64,000 bases of DNA, from assembly GCF_029542785.1 (NCBI RefSeq), contig NC_083377.1, positions 62,001-126,000 of the forward strand, read 5' to 3'. The position numbers and the translations under genes are program-made. Numbering within the stretch: position 1 is the stretch's first letter; each line of letters opens with the position of its first letter. The DNA comes from Malassezia japonica (lineage: Eukaryota; Basidiomycota; Malasseziomycetes; Malasseziales; Malasseziaceae). Positions 10,001 to 20,444 of the stretch are shown in pieces. The notes under the pieces are model-generated. The model worked only from the letters and a program-made list of their open reading frames with translations. It made no database searches and was not told the origin of the DNA.

Positions 10001-11447
10001 ATGCGCGGAGCGAGCCTCGTGAGGGCCGTACGTGCGGTGCCGCGCGCACCGATGCTCGCGGCGCCGCTGTCGACGTCCGCGACGCAATACTCGGCCAAGG
10101 CAGCTGCACCGAAGAAAAAGGTCGCAGTGCGCAAGGGCGCCGGCGCACAGCAGCGCAGCACCGGCGGCCGCCGCAAGGGCGGCGTGGATGTACGTGTTTT
10201 CTCTCACCCAGACCGCAAGCTCGCTGGCCAAGGCCTCGGGACACTACCAGAAGACACCGGATATGGCGGAGCTGCCTGAGCTCGACGCGTCGGCGATCGC
10301 GCCGGCAGCGATCGGCACGCCCGTCGCCTGGGCGCCGGCAGCGCTCAAGGCGATGGACGCATTCGGCCTGCCGCGCGAGCTGCAGCGGCGGCATGCGCTT
10401 CAGCCGCGCCCGCGCTCTGTCGTGCGTGCGGCGAGCGTCGAGCTAGTCGAGGGCATGGAAAAGGGCGCGGCGAGCGGCAAGCCGGCCGGTCGCCAGCTCC
10501 TCGTCGGCGAGCCGGGCTGCGGCAAGTCGACCTACCTCTTGCAGGCGGTCGCGCACGCGATCGCGTCGGGATGGGCGGTGGTGTATGTGCCCCGCGCGAT
10601 CGACTGGATCAACTCGTCGACGGCCTACACCTACAGTCCCGCGCTGCAGACTTACCTGCAGCCGGACATTGCGACCGACCTGCTCAAGGCGATGGCGCAG
10701 GTGAACGGCGGCGTGCTCAAGCGCGTCAAGTCGCACGCGCCGCTCGTCGTTGACGGCGCCGAGCTCTTTGCTCAGGGCACGCCGCTCAGCGAGCTCCTCA
10801 AAAAGGTCCTCGCCGAGCACCAGAGCCCGGTGGCCCGGCAGCTCGCCCTCGAGCTCGTCTGGGCGAGCCTCGCACAGCAGACCGACGTCCCGGTGCTGGT
10901 CGCTGTGGACGACGTCCAGGCGCTCTTTGGCGCGACGCGCTACCGCGACGCCGACTTTGCGGCGCTCCAGGCGTACGAAATGGCCGTCCCGCGTGCATTC
11001 CTCTCGCTGCTCTTTGCGCCGCAGGCCGAGGGCGTGAGGAGGGGCGCGCTGCTCGCGGCACTCAGCATGGGGCACTCGGAGTACCCCCCATCGCCGGAGC
11101 TGCTGGTGGCTTTGCGCGAGGCGAGCCGCGGCGAGGGCGCGCCGGTCGCGTGGGAGCGCGTGATCGACACGCTCTCGTCGCCGACTTCGCCGACGCGCGT
11201 CGCTGAGCCGCACGCGTACACGCCGACGCACCCCCAGCACCTCGAAAACGCGCGCAAGGCGAACCTTGCGCTGCTCGATGTCGGCGAGCGCCTGTCGCGT
11301 CCCGAAGCAGCGTCGCTGCTGGACCTGATGCGCCGCGAACGCATGCTTTGGGCGACGCCGAACGACGAGCTGTTCCTCGGCAAGCTCGTCGAGAGCAACG
11401 GCAACATTCGCGTGTTTGAGCGCAGCTGGCGCTCGAGCTTGGTATAG
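10001..11447 (+). CDS. RSM23: Mitochondrial small ribosomal subunit protein mS29 (DAP3/Rsm23)
   Basis: Exons 10001-10189 and 10212-11447 around one 22-nt intron; 474 residues. mS29 is a P-loop GTP-binding protein of the mitochondrial small subunit. An arginine- and alanine-rich presequence (MRGASLVRAVRAVPRAP) is followed by a basic linker, then the family block LLVGEPGCGKSTYLLQAVAHAIASGW (Walker A GEPGCGKS) and VVYVPRAIDWINSSTAYTY, YLQPDIATDLLKAM. A Walker B-like LVAVDDVQALFG lies near residue 290. The conserved C-terminus ERSWRSSLV is present. Length agrees with fungal DAP3 homologues. Starts 67 bp from the divergent MOB2 start. Confidence 0.9.
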
Positions 11448-11664
11448 ATCGTAGCCCTATGACTATGTACGGTCAACAAGACGTAAGTGATGCGCTGTTG
11501 GGGCGCATGGCCGTGTCGCACACTTGTAGCCGCCACCAAGGCCGCCCGCGCCACCGCAACGCAACGCCATGCCGCACGGCTCACCTGCAAGCACGCACAG
11601 GCACCGCGGCGCTCCGCCGCCTTCCTCCACGCGCTGACAAATCGCACGCGACACGTTGTCCACC

Positions 11665-12943
11665 ATGGCGAAGCAGAGCGGGCTGCTCCAGCTCGCGCTA
11701 TGCGCGCTGATGATCTATACCATGTTCCTCGTGTGGGGTCTATTGCAGGAAAAGAGTATGTCACAAGTCTAACGCAGTCACCAGCACCGTGTATACCACG
11801 GGCGAGGACCCCCTGGATCCGTTCGCGGAAGGCGAGCGCTTCGAGTACGGCGTGCTGCTCAACGCGGTCCAGGCGCTCTTTTCGTGCGCCGCAGCGTCGG
11901 CATATTTGCTTTTGCGTGCGTCTCCGTCGACCGGCACGAACGGGTGCCTAGCCTCGCGCCTGGGCCTTTCGGTGCTGACGCCCAAGGGGTGTCACCGAGC
12001 GCTGATCGCACGCGGCAAGGTGCCTGCGACCGAGGCCGAGCCGCGCGGGCTCGCCAAGTACGTCTCGCCGCTTGCGCAGCGCTACTTTTTCATTTCCGCA
12101 CTGCAGTCCACCGGCTCGTGGCTGAGCATCGTGTCGCTGCGCTACCTGTCGTTCCCTGCGATTACGCTGGCCAAGTCGAGCAAGCTTGTGCCTGTGCTGC
12201 TGATGAATGTGCTGCTGTACCGCCGCAAGTTTGCACCGTACAAGTACGTCGTCGTGATGCTTGTCACGATCGGCGTCTACATGTTCATGGCGCTCGGCAA
12301 GCCCTCGAAGAAAAAGGGCCCGACCGGCGGCGGCCACATTGGCATGGCGCTCCTGGCGATCCACCTGCTGCTCGACGGCACGACCAACAGCACGCAGGAC
12401 GACGTGTTTGCGACCTATGGCACCGAACTCGTGACTGGCACGCAGATGATGCTCGTCATGAATGCGATTTCGGCGTCGTACATGACGTTCACGCTGCTGC
12501 TGCCGGAAGGCCTCGGCGCGTTTGTCACGTCGCACATCCGCCTCGCGCTCGCATCGCTCGTGCATCCCCACTGGATCGCGCAGTTCCTTGCGGAAGGACT
12601 CAGCGGTCCGGTGGCTCTCTCTTTCACGCCGCAGCTCGTGTCGGGCGTGCAGTTCTTGCTGCGTCACCCTGACGCGGCGCGCGACGTGGCACTCTACGCG
12701 CTTGCGGGCGCTGCCGGCCAGATTGCCATCTTTGAGACGCTTGAGCGCTTCGGCAGCCTGACGCTCGTCTCTATCACGGTCACACGCAAGCTCTTTACGA
12801 TGCTCCTCTCGATCCTGGTGTACCAGCACCATCTGCGCAGCCTGCAGTGGGTCGGTGTCGCAGTCGTCTTTGCGGGCCTCTTTTTGGAGCTGCGCGAAAA
12901 GCAGCGCCAGTCGGCTGCCGCAAAGGCCGCCAAGCGCCAGTAG
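11665..12943 (+). CDS. HUT1: UDP-galactose transporter homologue 1 (UAA/SLC35B family)
   Basis: Exons 11665-11755 and 11778-12943, one 22-nt intron; 418 residues. Hut1-type nucleotide-sugar transporters sit in the ER membrane and bring UDP-sugars into the lumen. The N-terminus LLQLALCALMIYTMFLVWGLLQEKITSTVY is the first membrane helix plus the family hallmark GLLQE(K/R)I. Later helices include YLSFPAITLAKSSKLVPVLLM, the conserved UAA-family segment with two lysines, and HIGMALLAIHLLLDGTTNSTQD. About ten hydrophobic segments are seen. The C-terminus is lysine-rich (SAAAKAAKRQ) and could serve as an ER-retrieval signal, though it lacks an exact KKxx. ATG 11665 gives the helix directly. Confidence 0.88.
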
Positions 12944-13140
12944 TAACAATAATTGTATGTGACACAAAACGTGCACGCTGCGGATCCGTTTGTGGCACAG
13001 CGCCGCCTTTCACCGCCACCGCACAAACACAAGGGCCCGTGCGCAGACCCATTGTTTCGGTGGAGGTGCCGAAACCCAATCTGCAGGCACCTGCAGGCGC
13101 TCCTTTCCATAGGGCGGACTTTGTATCCAAGGATGCGAGT

Positions 13141-13150
13141 GGTATAAAGA
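13141..13150 (+). promoter_or_regulatory. Candidate TATA box of the MAP kinase gene
   Basis: The sequence ggtataaaga sits about 40 bp before the kinase ATG at 13187 in a 243-bp gap after HUT1. It matches a TATA element; the spacing to the start codon would imply a very short 5' leader. Confidence 0.4.
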
Positions 13151-13186
13151 GAGGGGGGCGAAGGAGGGGCGACCGCCACCTTCCTC

Positions 13187-14432
13187 ATGCTCTGCCCGCG
13201 CGGCGAATCCTGGGACGAACACGGCAAGGAGCATCGGTACGCACTGCGACTTACTCAGCGCCAAGTCGGGGCCGACTGTCTCGTACGTCCGCCGCCTTGC
13301 GCAGGTCACCGAGACACGCAAGGAGGAGCGACGACTACTGGCGATCCGCAAGGCGCGCGAGGACCTCGGCGCGGACTACTATGTCGACGGCATCCTCGGC
13401 GAGGGGGGGTACGGCGTCGTCTTTGCTGCGCTGCAGCGCAACACGGGGCGCCGCGTCGCAATCAAGCGTGTATCACCGTTTGAGCACCACCTGCTTGCGG
13501 TGCGCACTCTGCGTGAGCTCCGCCTGTTGCGCTTCTTTATCGCGACGACGACATGCGAAAACATCGTTGGGCTCCTCGACGTCGTCATTCCGGGCAAGAG
13601 AGAGAGCTACCAGGACGTCTATCTCGTCCAGGAGAACATGGACACGGATCTGTACCGCGTCCTGCGGATGCAGCCGCTCAGCTACGACCACGCACAGTAC
13701 TTTACGTACCAGATCCTGCGCGGCCTCAAGCCGATCCACGCCGCGGGCGTACTCCATCGCGACATCAAGCCCAGCAACCTGTTGGTCAATGCGAATTGCG
13801 ACTTGAAGATTTGCGACTTTGGCCTCGCGCGTAGCATCGGCACTGGATCGCCGCAGGCCAATGAGCATCTCCTCACTGAGTACGTCGCCACGCGCTGGTA
13901 CCGTGCGCCCGAGATTATGCTCTCGAGCCGCACGTACACCAAGGCCGTCGACATCTGGTCCGTGGGGTGCACCGTCTTTGAAATGCTCACGGGCCTGCCC
14001 CTCTTTCCGGGCCGTGACTACCACCACCAGCTCGCGCTGATTCTAGACGTGCTTGGCACGCCATCACTCGAGACGCTGCGCCCTCTGTGCGGCAAGCGCG
14101 CGATGAACTATGTCCAGTCGCTTCCTGCCCGCACGCCCAAGCCCTGGTCGGTGATCCTGCCCAAGGTGCCGTGGGAGGCCATCGACTTTTTGCAGCGCAC
14201 CGTCACGATCAACCCAGCGGAGCGCATGACGGTCGAAGAGTGCCTTGAGCACCCCTTTGTCCGGCCATACCACGACCCCTATGACGAGCCGAGCGCGCCC
14301 CGGCTCGACCCTGCGGCATTTTACTTTGACTTTGAGGCACTCGCTGAGACTAGTCAGGTCTACCGCGAGGACTTATGGAACGATGCTCAGGCCTACCTGT
14401 CTGGTGGCACGGCGCAAGTGCCCATGCCGTAA
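13187..14432 (+). CDS. MAP kinase, Fus3/Kss1/Kpp2 type (TEY activation loop)
   Basis: Exons 13187-13236 and 13259-14432, one 22-nt intron; 407 residues. Glycine loop GEGGYGVV near residue 63, catalytic lysine in VAIKRV, HRDIKPSN and DFGLAR motifs, and the dual-phosphorylation site T223-E-Y225 in LLTEYVATRWYRAPE. FPGRDYHHQLALILDVLGTP and HDPYDEPSAPRLDP mark the Fus3/Kss1/Kpp2 (pheromone/filamentation) branch rather than Slt2 or Hog1. It carries a ~57-residue N-terminal extension before the kinase core and unusual lobe residues (RFFIATTTCENIVGLLD), so it may be a divergent paralogue, as with Ustilago Kpp6 beside Kpp2. Its stop touches the opposite-strand CCA1 stop with no gap. Confidence 0.88.
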
Positions 14433-16361
14433 TTACTGCTTTAGGCGTTTCTTCTTCTCGGCGCCGGGCGCACGCCGCTCAGACACCGGGACAATGTGGC
14501 CGGCGGTCCACTCGTCCTTGAGATAGGCGGCACATGCAGCAGCACGCTCTGCGGGATCAGAGGGCTCTGCATGGTCGAGCTGGTAGGCAACAACGTAGGG
14601 TTGGATTCGGTGGATCAGCGAGCGGTCGCACTCGAGCGTCTCGGCAATCTGGTTGCCGTCGAGGATCGGGCGCTCGAGGGCCGCTTCGTCAAGATGCTCC
14701 GTCTTGACCAGCTCCCAAAAGGCAGCATACTCGCGCGCAATGGCCTGTGCTGCCCCCTCGTCGAGCTCGAGGCCGTGGCCATTGTCGCTCCAGTAGGGAA
14801 TTAGGTCGGAGAGGAACGAGTAGAGGAGCGTCGTCGGCAGCGTCACGCCCAGACGCGGATTGATGATGTTTGCATTTCGCAGCAAGAGGCCAATGGACGA
14901 CTTGCGCGTAAAAAGCTCCTCGTCCTCACCCGGGAAACGCTCGAGGTCAGGGCGCGTGAGCAGCTCGGCCGCGTGGTAAATGCACTCGACTGGGTCCTTG
15001 GTATTCTTCGAGCCAAGCTTGAGCCCCGACTGGATGACGCGCGCACCGGGCCACACCATCTTTTTCTTCTCGGGCGACTGGATGCCGTACAGAGGGAGGA
15101 GCGCGACAGTAAACCACAGCAAACGCAGCGCGTCTTTGTCGTTCCACACGGCATCCGCAAGGCTCTCGGGCAAGCGTTCGGACACTGCGTAGCGCCCGCC
15201 GTGGCACAGAATATCTTGGAGAAGCGAGGCAGTAGCCAGCGCCGCTCTCTCGTCAAAGATCGAGCGGCTGACCGTCTGCCCTTCCTCATCGATATACGTC
15301 ACGTCTTCTTGAGGGGGAGGCAGGAACACGGCCGTGTACAGCTGCAGCTCCGACAAGAGCTGCAGCGCACGAAGCGGGTCGGGGCCGGAGAGCATCTTGT
15401 CGACCTCGATGCCGAAGCGCTCGCGGCTCACCTTGCGCATGAGGCTCTCGCGCAGCTCCTCAGCGACAGACTGCGCACGCTGCGGGTCCTCTGATGAGCT
15501 ACCACGCAAGCAAGCAACAATGTCAGCGTGGATCGAATAGCCAAAGCGGCTCGCAAAGCGCACACAGCGAAGAATCCGCAGGGGATCGTCTGTAAACGTC
15601 ACCACAGGGTCCATAGGTGTGCGTACAATGCCCTCCTTCATGTCCGCCAGGCCTTTTTCTGTCCAGTCTTCCACGCGGCGCGTATGCACATTGTAAAATA
15701 GGGTATTCACGGTAATGTCGCGGCGCAGCGCATCCTCCAGCGGCGTGCCGAACGACATGACGGGGATACGGCTTTCGCCATGGTACTCTTCCTTGCGCAG
15801 ATTCACAAAGTCGAGATCAAGACCAAGCAGCCGGGCCGTCGCCGTCTCGAGGTTCTTGCTCTGCTCGGGGTTCGCGGCGATCTTGCCAATCTGGCTCATT
15901 GTCGCCGTGTTCCGCTCGGCCAGCGCCGCGAGCTCAGAGAATAGCGGCGATGCACGGAACGTGTCCGACTCCATGTAGGCGCGCAAAAAGAGCGCAAAGT
16001 TGTAGCCCGTAAGCGTCGACAGCGACACGTCGAGGTCGTGCGACTGCTTGTGCAGCAGCTTGTCACGAACCCAGCCGCCGGCAATCCGTGCCTCACATCC
16101 CAGGCCGTCCTGCGGCATCCCCTTTTTTTGCAGCGCCTCAAATGTCTGCACCGTACCATCCACTTCTACCCCTGGATTCGCTTCGGTGATCCACCTGCAT
16201 GTGGCGTCGAGCAGAGCGCACAGGACGCCTTCAGTGGGCGTCAGGGACAGTGTAGTTTCCATCGAGCGATGGAGAAAGCGAACAGAGGGTTGTACAACTA
16301 CTGGTTTCCACCGCGCTCCTCGTCGACACACACCCAGCCCTGCGCGCGTCCAGCCAGGCAT
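14433..16361 (-). CDS. CCA1: tRNA nucleotidyltransferase (CCA-adding enzyme)
   Basis: Single exon. It adds CCA to tRNA 3' ends from CTP and ATP. Class II features: ARIAGGWVRDKLL and SHDLDVSLS (catalytic metal-binding Asp pair) near residues 95-115, then the motif B/C region RRDITVNTLFYN and the base-template segment DPLRILRCVRFASRFGY. Two in-frame starts are plausible. ATG 16361 gives 642 residues with a presequence-like lead (MPGWTRAGLGVCRRGARW...VRFLHRS). ATG 16262 (METTLSLTP) gives about 609 residues without it. Yeast CCA1 makes mitochondrial and nuclear/cytosolic forms from alternative starts in the same way. The upstream start lies only 24 bp after the VPS3 stop on the same strand. Confidence 0.92.
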   Translation of the reverse strand: MPGWTRAGLGVCRRGARWKPVVVQPSVRFLHRSMETTLSLTPTEGVLCALLDATCRWITEANPGVEVDGTVQTFEALQKKGMPQDGLGCEARIAGGWVRDKLLHKQSHDLDVSLSTLTGYNFALFLRAYMESDTFRASPLFSELAALAERNTATMSQIGKIAANPEQSKNLETATARLLGLDLDFVNLRKEEYHGESRIPVMSFGTPLEDALRRDITVNTLFYNVHTRRVEDWTEKGLADMKEGIVRTPMDPVVTFTDDPLRILRCVRFASRFGYSIHADIVACLRGSSSEDPQRAQSVAEELRESLMRKVSRERFGIEVDKMLSGPDPLRALQLLSELQLYTAVFLPPPQEDVTYIDEEGQTVSRSIFDERAALATASLLQDILCHGGRYAVSERLPESLADAVWNDKDALRLLWFTVALLPLYGIQSPEKKKMVWPGARVIQSGLKLGSKNTKDPVECIYHAAELLTRPDLERFPGEDEELFTRKSSIGLLLRNANIINPRLGVTLPTTLLYSFLSDLIPYWSDNGHGLELDEGAAQAIAREYAAFWELVKTEHLDEAALERPILDGNQIAETLECDRSLIHRIQPYVVAYQLDHAEPSDPAERAAACAAYLKDEWTAGHIVPVSERRAPGAEKKKRLKQ

Positions 16362-16385
16362 ACAAAGCCAAGCAACCTTCACGTG

Positions 16386-19300
16386 CTATGTGGAGGGCTT
16401 CTCCGGCGGCGTCGCGGCGAGCCGCGGCGGAGGGGTCTCGATAGGCGGGAGCGCCTCGATTGGGGGATCGTCGTCGCCTTCTTGGAGGACTCCGCCGAGT
16501 TTTCTGCGTGAGAAAAGAGACGTACCGCACAGCCTGCCAGTGGCGCTCGCTCACTGACAGGGTATGAGCCATGGCCGTGCCTTTGACGACTTCCGCGAGG
16601 CGGCGCCTGTGCAGTTGCGAGCGGAGCGTGCGGACGAGGAAGGGCTCAAGGCACGCGACGCTCCAATGGTTTGGCAACCGAGGGAGGATATCAAGAAGCG
16701 AAAAGTAGCGCGTGTGCGAAATGAGGAGGTGCAGAATAGCGTCTTGGTAGCGGTCGCTGGGTCAGCCGAGGTACATACAGATTGCTTTGGTCGAGATAGA
16801 GGTAGAGAAGCATACGCAACAGGCGCGCACTCGTCGCCGGTTTGCTCACAAACAACGACTCTTTGCCGATCAGTGACACGTACTCGCCGATCGAGGCGTC
16901 GGACGAAATGGCGCGAGCCGCGGCCGGCGAGAGGACGCGGCCGTCTTGCAGGCATACGGCCTCGGCAGAGAGTGCATCGTGCACGTCGAGCGCAAGCACA
17001 CGCAGCGCATCCGATACACGCCCTAGCTTGCCGAGAACAATGGCCTGCTCAAACGCCAGGAACGCGTGCGGCGTAAGGTGCTCCAACGTCTGTGCACGGT
17101 CCAGGACGGACGAGTGTTCCAGCAAGACCATGAGCTTGATGCGCGTGCGCACGACGCCAAGCGACGCACGCTTAGCAAGGTAGTCGAAGAAAGGCTCGGT
17201 CGCCGACTGGCCATAGACTTCGACTGTCGCGTCCGGGGGATAGACGTGCTTGTCGACCGCCTCGACGAGGATCTCGACGAGACGCGCACAGAGCTCCGCA
17301 TGCAGGTTCTCGGTCTGTTCGGCGCTCGTAAAAACAATGTGCTCCAGGAGCGCCTCGGCTGCGTGCGTGTCGAGCAGACGGAGCGACGCAAGGACGCCTT
17401 CCGAGTCCGTGCCGCTGTACTCGACCCGACGCAGCGCGTCGAGACCGAGCTGGGTATCATGCTTGGCCAGCCATAGGCCGTACTGGACGAGGTCCTCTTG
17501 CTCTGTAAGCTGCTGAATATGCGGCGCAATTTCATGCAGCGCGACCGTGTCCACGGGATCCTCGACCGTCTTGTCGAGCATGGCAGTCCAAACGCTGAGC
17601 GCCTCGGTGATCCGGCCGTGCTTGTGAAAGAGCAACGCCTGCATTCCATAGCGGTGGTGGGATGCGAGGAGCGCGGCGACTTTATCGACGTGGCATGCAT
17701 CGAGATGCCCATCGACGGTAGAGGTCGGCACGGTCGCATCCCTGCCCAGCGCCAAGGCAAGCAGGGCCGAGTGTGCGTCGAGACGACCCTCGCCACCACC
17801 CTGTACGTTCGCCTCGAGGAGTTCCACAAGCATCGCATCGGCGCGGCGTTCAAGCTGCGCTTTGAGCGGGCGAAGCGCTTCGACATCCATATCTGGCGCG
17901 TAATTTGTGGCGAGATTTGCCTCGACCAGGTCAGAAATCGAAGCAGGCAGCCTATCCCATGCATCTTTTAATGTGGCGTACAATGAGCCTGGCGCCGTGC
18001 GGAATTGCCGGAGGGAGGGATACTTGGCAAGCAAGAGACGTACATCGAATCCGCCGCGCAAAAAGCATGCAATGGCGTTGGAGAAGCGTGTATTGCACAC
18101 ATGATTAATGCCGAGAAAGACGGCAGCGATCTTGGCCTGCTCGTCGAGCTCTGTATCATGTAACGCGTGATCCGCCTCGCTCCAGTTTTGCGCCTCGGCG
18201 CACTTCCAGGCTGTGCTGGCCGGCGTAGGCAGTGCAAGGCACGACAAGGAACGCTTGAATCCAAGCAGCACACGCACCGTCTTCCAGTGTGGCTCAAGTG
18301 CAAAAGGGGGTATAGGAAGGTTCACAGCGCCGGGCTCGTCAAGCATTGGCGCCGCTTTTTCGGCGCCGACCTCGTCGTCGTCGACCTGAACGACGTGCTC
18401 GTCGACCGTAGCGCCGCTCGTCAGCAGTGTTTTGCTTCCAACGATGCGCAGCAAAAACCGTGGATCGTCGCTCGCATCGACGGGAATTTGCTGCACGCGG
18501 CGCATTGTACGCAGGTCGTGCACTTCGATTGTATCGTTGCGTAGCAGAGCACACACGTACGGCGGCTCCGCGACAACCGACCGCGGATGCGACGGCCACT
18601 CGAGCAACTTGTCGGTGGGCTCGCCGTCGGCACGGAGAAACGCGCCGAGGGTGCCTGCATCCGAGTGGCTCGTGATCAAAAAGGTATACGTCCGTTCGCC
18701 GTGCTCGTCAAATGCCACCGGCACGATCGAAGGGCGAATGCGCGCAGACGATACCTCGGTGCTCTGCGAAATGGGCAGGCCCAGCGGTGTCTGCGCACCC
18801 GAGTCAAGGTGCACGAGACTGTACTCGGACGGCGACGCAAGGCACACGACGTCGTTAAAGCGGCGAGCAATGAACGCATCGCGCTCGATAGGGATTTCCT
18901 GTGTGAGCTTCGCGACGTACCTTGACGGTACCCCAGCCGTGGCGCTCGACCATGACCAGCACGAGCTTCTTGCGCTTCAAGAGGCATATGCTGGCGAAAG
19001 CAAGCTCGGTATTCTGCTCCGCGCTCTCGTCCGCATCATCCGCGATACCCTGTACGCCCTTGATCGGCGCCAGTCCCGAGCTCACTGCGCCGAGCGAGGG
19101 GTACGCGTAGAACCGCAGCGTGTTTTCTGGGTTAGGGCCTATACGTACCGCACCATACGCCAACGAGCTGCAATGTAGCATAGATGTACACGCGCTCTAC
19201 TGCCTTACCGATCGATGATACAGCGATACTCTTTTCCAGGTGCCACGATGCGGCCTGTGTCAGATAGGCGGCGTACCTTGCCGGGTTTCGCTGCGTGCAG

Positions 19301-19477
19301 TGTGTACCAATGCAGGTGGCCGTCGCTCGCCGCGACGTATGCGTGCTCGCCACACACCGCGACGTACCGCAGTGCGCGCCCTAGCTCCGCAGGCGAGCCT
19401 TGCAAAGCCAGCTGTGCAGGGAGCACAGCAGGCGCAAGCTCCCTGACCGCAAAGGAGCGCGCCGTGCCCGTGCTCAT
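16386..19477 (-). CDS. VPS3: CORVET tethering subunit Vps3 (TGFBRAP1-like)
   Basis: Six exons: 19477-19277, 19254-19149, 19126-18921, 18898-16779, 16756-16526, 16503-16386, all joined by 22-nt introns; 993 residues. Vps3 is the Rab5-binding subunit of the endosomal CORVET complex. The N-terminal third is a CNH/beta-propeller (YVAVCGEHAYVAASDGHLHWYTL, GKAVERVYIYATLQLVGVW, ENTLRFYAYPSLG). The middle is clathrin-repeat-like helices (FSNAIACFLRGGFDVRLLLAKYPSL). The C-terminus FSLLDILPRLPNHWSVACLEPFLVRTLR aligns with the Vps39_2 region of TGFBRAP1/Vps3. Length is close to yeast Vps3 (about 1,000). HOPS Vps39/Vam6 is the alternative, but the LPNHWS...RSQLHRRR segment is closer to TGFBRAP1. Confidence 0.83.
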
Positions 19478-19606
19478 CGTAGGGAACCGATGCCTCCACA
19501 TTGCGGACGTGCGCCGTGGCGCGGCGGCGCACAGCGAGCCGGAGGATTTGACGCAAGAGGAATGGTGCCTGTCTCGAATAGTCTATGTATGCCTTGTAGC
19601 TGTACA

Positions 19607-20409
19607 CTACTCGTCCTTTTCATGCTCCTCTGTCCGTGCCAGTAAATTTTGGAAAACTCGGTAAAAAAAGAGCGAGGCCCCCAGTGTTAGCAGCACGTAG
19701 GCGGCGAGCGGCAGGGTAGAGGATGGGATGCCTCCGAGGTATACGCGCTCGAATATGAGGTCGAATGGGATAGGGGCGGGCTCTGTCTCGGCCGGTCCCG
19801 CCCACCCCAAAACATGCTCCGCAAGGCCCAAGAGACCCGGCTGCCCCCTGTACTTGGGCCGCGTCGCGAGTGGCACGCCTGTTGCGTGCGCGGTAATGCG
19901 CGCGAGGAGCAGTTCGCACGGCCGTGCGTCGGCCGGCACCTGTGTGCCGCCCTGCAGCATATCCGGTGGAAACACGTCGATGCGGAACTCGGCAGGGAGC
20001 TGCGTTAGCGCACACACGTACGTTGGCTGGCCACGAGATGCGGAGTTGGTATCGCTGTGTCAATGCCCACCGCAGCGAGGCCGGCAGCTGGAGCAGGAGC
20101 GAGTCGGCCCAGTTGGTCTTGAGCTGGTAGTCGCTCACGCCCGTCTCAATATCGTTGTAGTCAGGGTGCAGCGCGACCCACGCGCCCGACGACTCGGGCG
20201 TAATGGAGAAGCGCCTTGGTACAGCCGATGGGTGCATCGAGGGCCTGTGTGAGCCCGTCTACCTACCAGCTCGCCGAGAGGTGCTTCGGATCGGGTCCCG
20301 GTGCCCCAGGCACGGCTCGTGCACAGAGTATCGGCCCGAATGTATTGATCTCGGTGTTCGCATGCACCACCGCGCAAAAGCCCAGCAGCGCGCCGAGGCC
20401 CCACCGCAT
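19607..20409 (-). CDS. Predicted type I ER membrane protein, unrecognised family
   Basis: Exons 20409-20267, 20244-20022, 19999-19607 with two 22-nt introns; 252 residues. The product starts with a signal peptide (MRWGLGALLGFCAVVHA), followed by ANTEINTFGP. A lumenal domain of ~190 residues contains SGAWVALHPDYNDIETGVSDYQLKTNW and LRISWPANLPAEFRIDVFPPD. One transmembrane segment (PLAAYVLLTLGASLFFYRVF) is followed by a short charged tail ending EEHEKDE. The design resembles PIG-X/Pbn1-like or other single-pass ER accessory proteins, but I cannot place it in a family. It shares a 35-bp divergent promoter with the U-box cyclophilin. Confidence 0.7.
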
Positions 20410-20444
20410 TGCGTCAGAGGAGAGCCTCCACATTTCCAGCGACG

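Noticed and set aside
20064..20079. Possible 16-nt intron gtgggcattgacacag in the ER membrane gene
   Set aside because: Too short even for this genome, lacks the gtacgt donor, and the frame is open and sensible without removing it.
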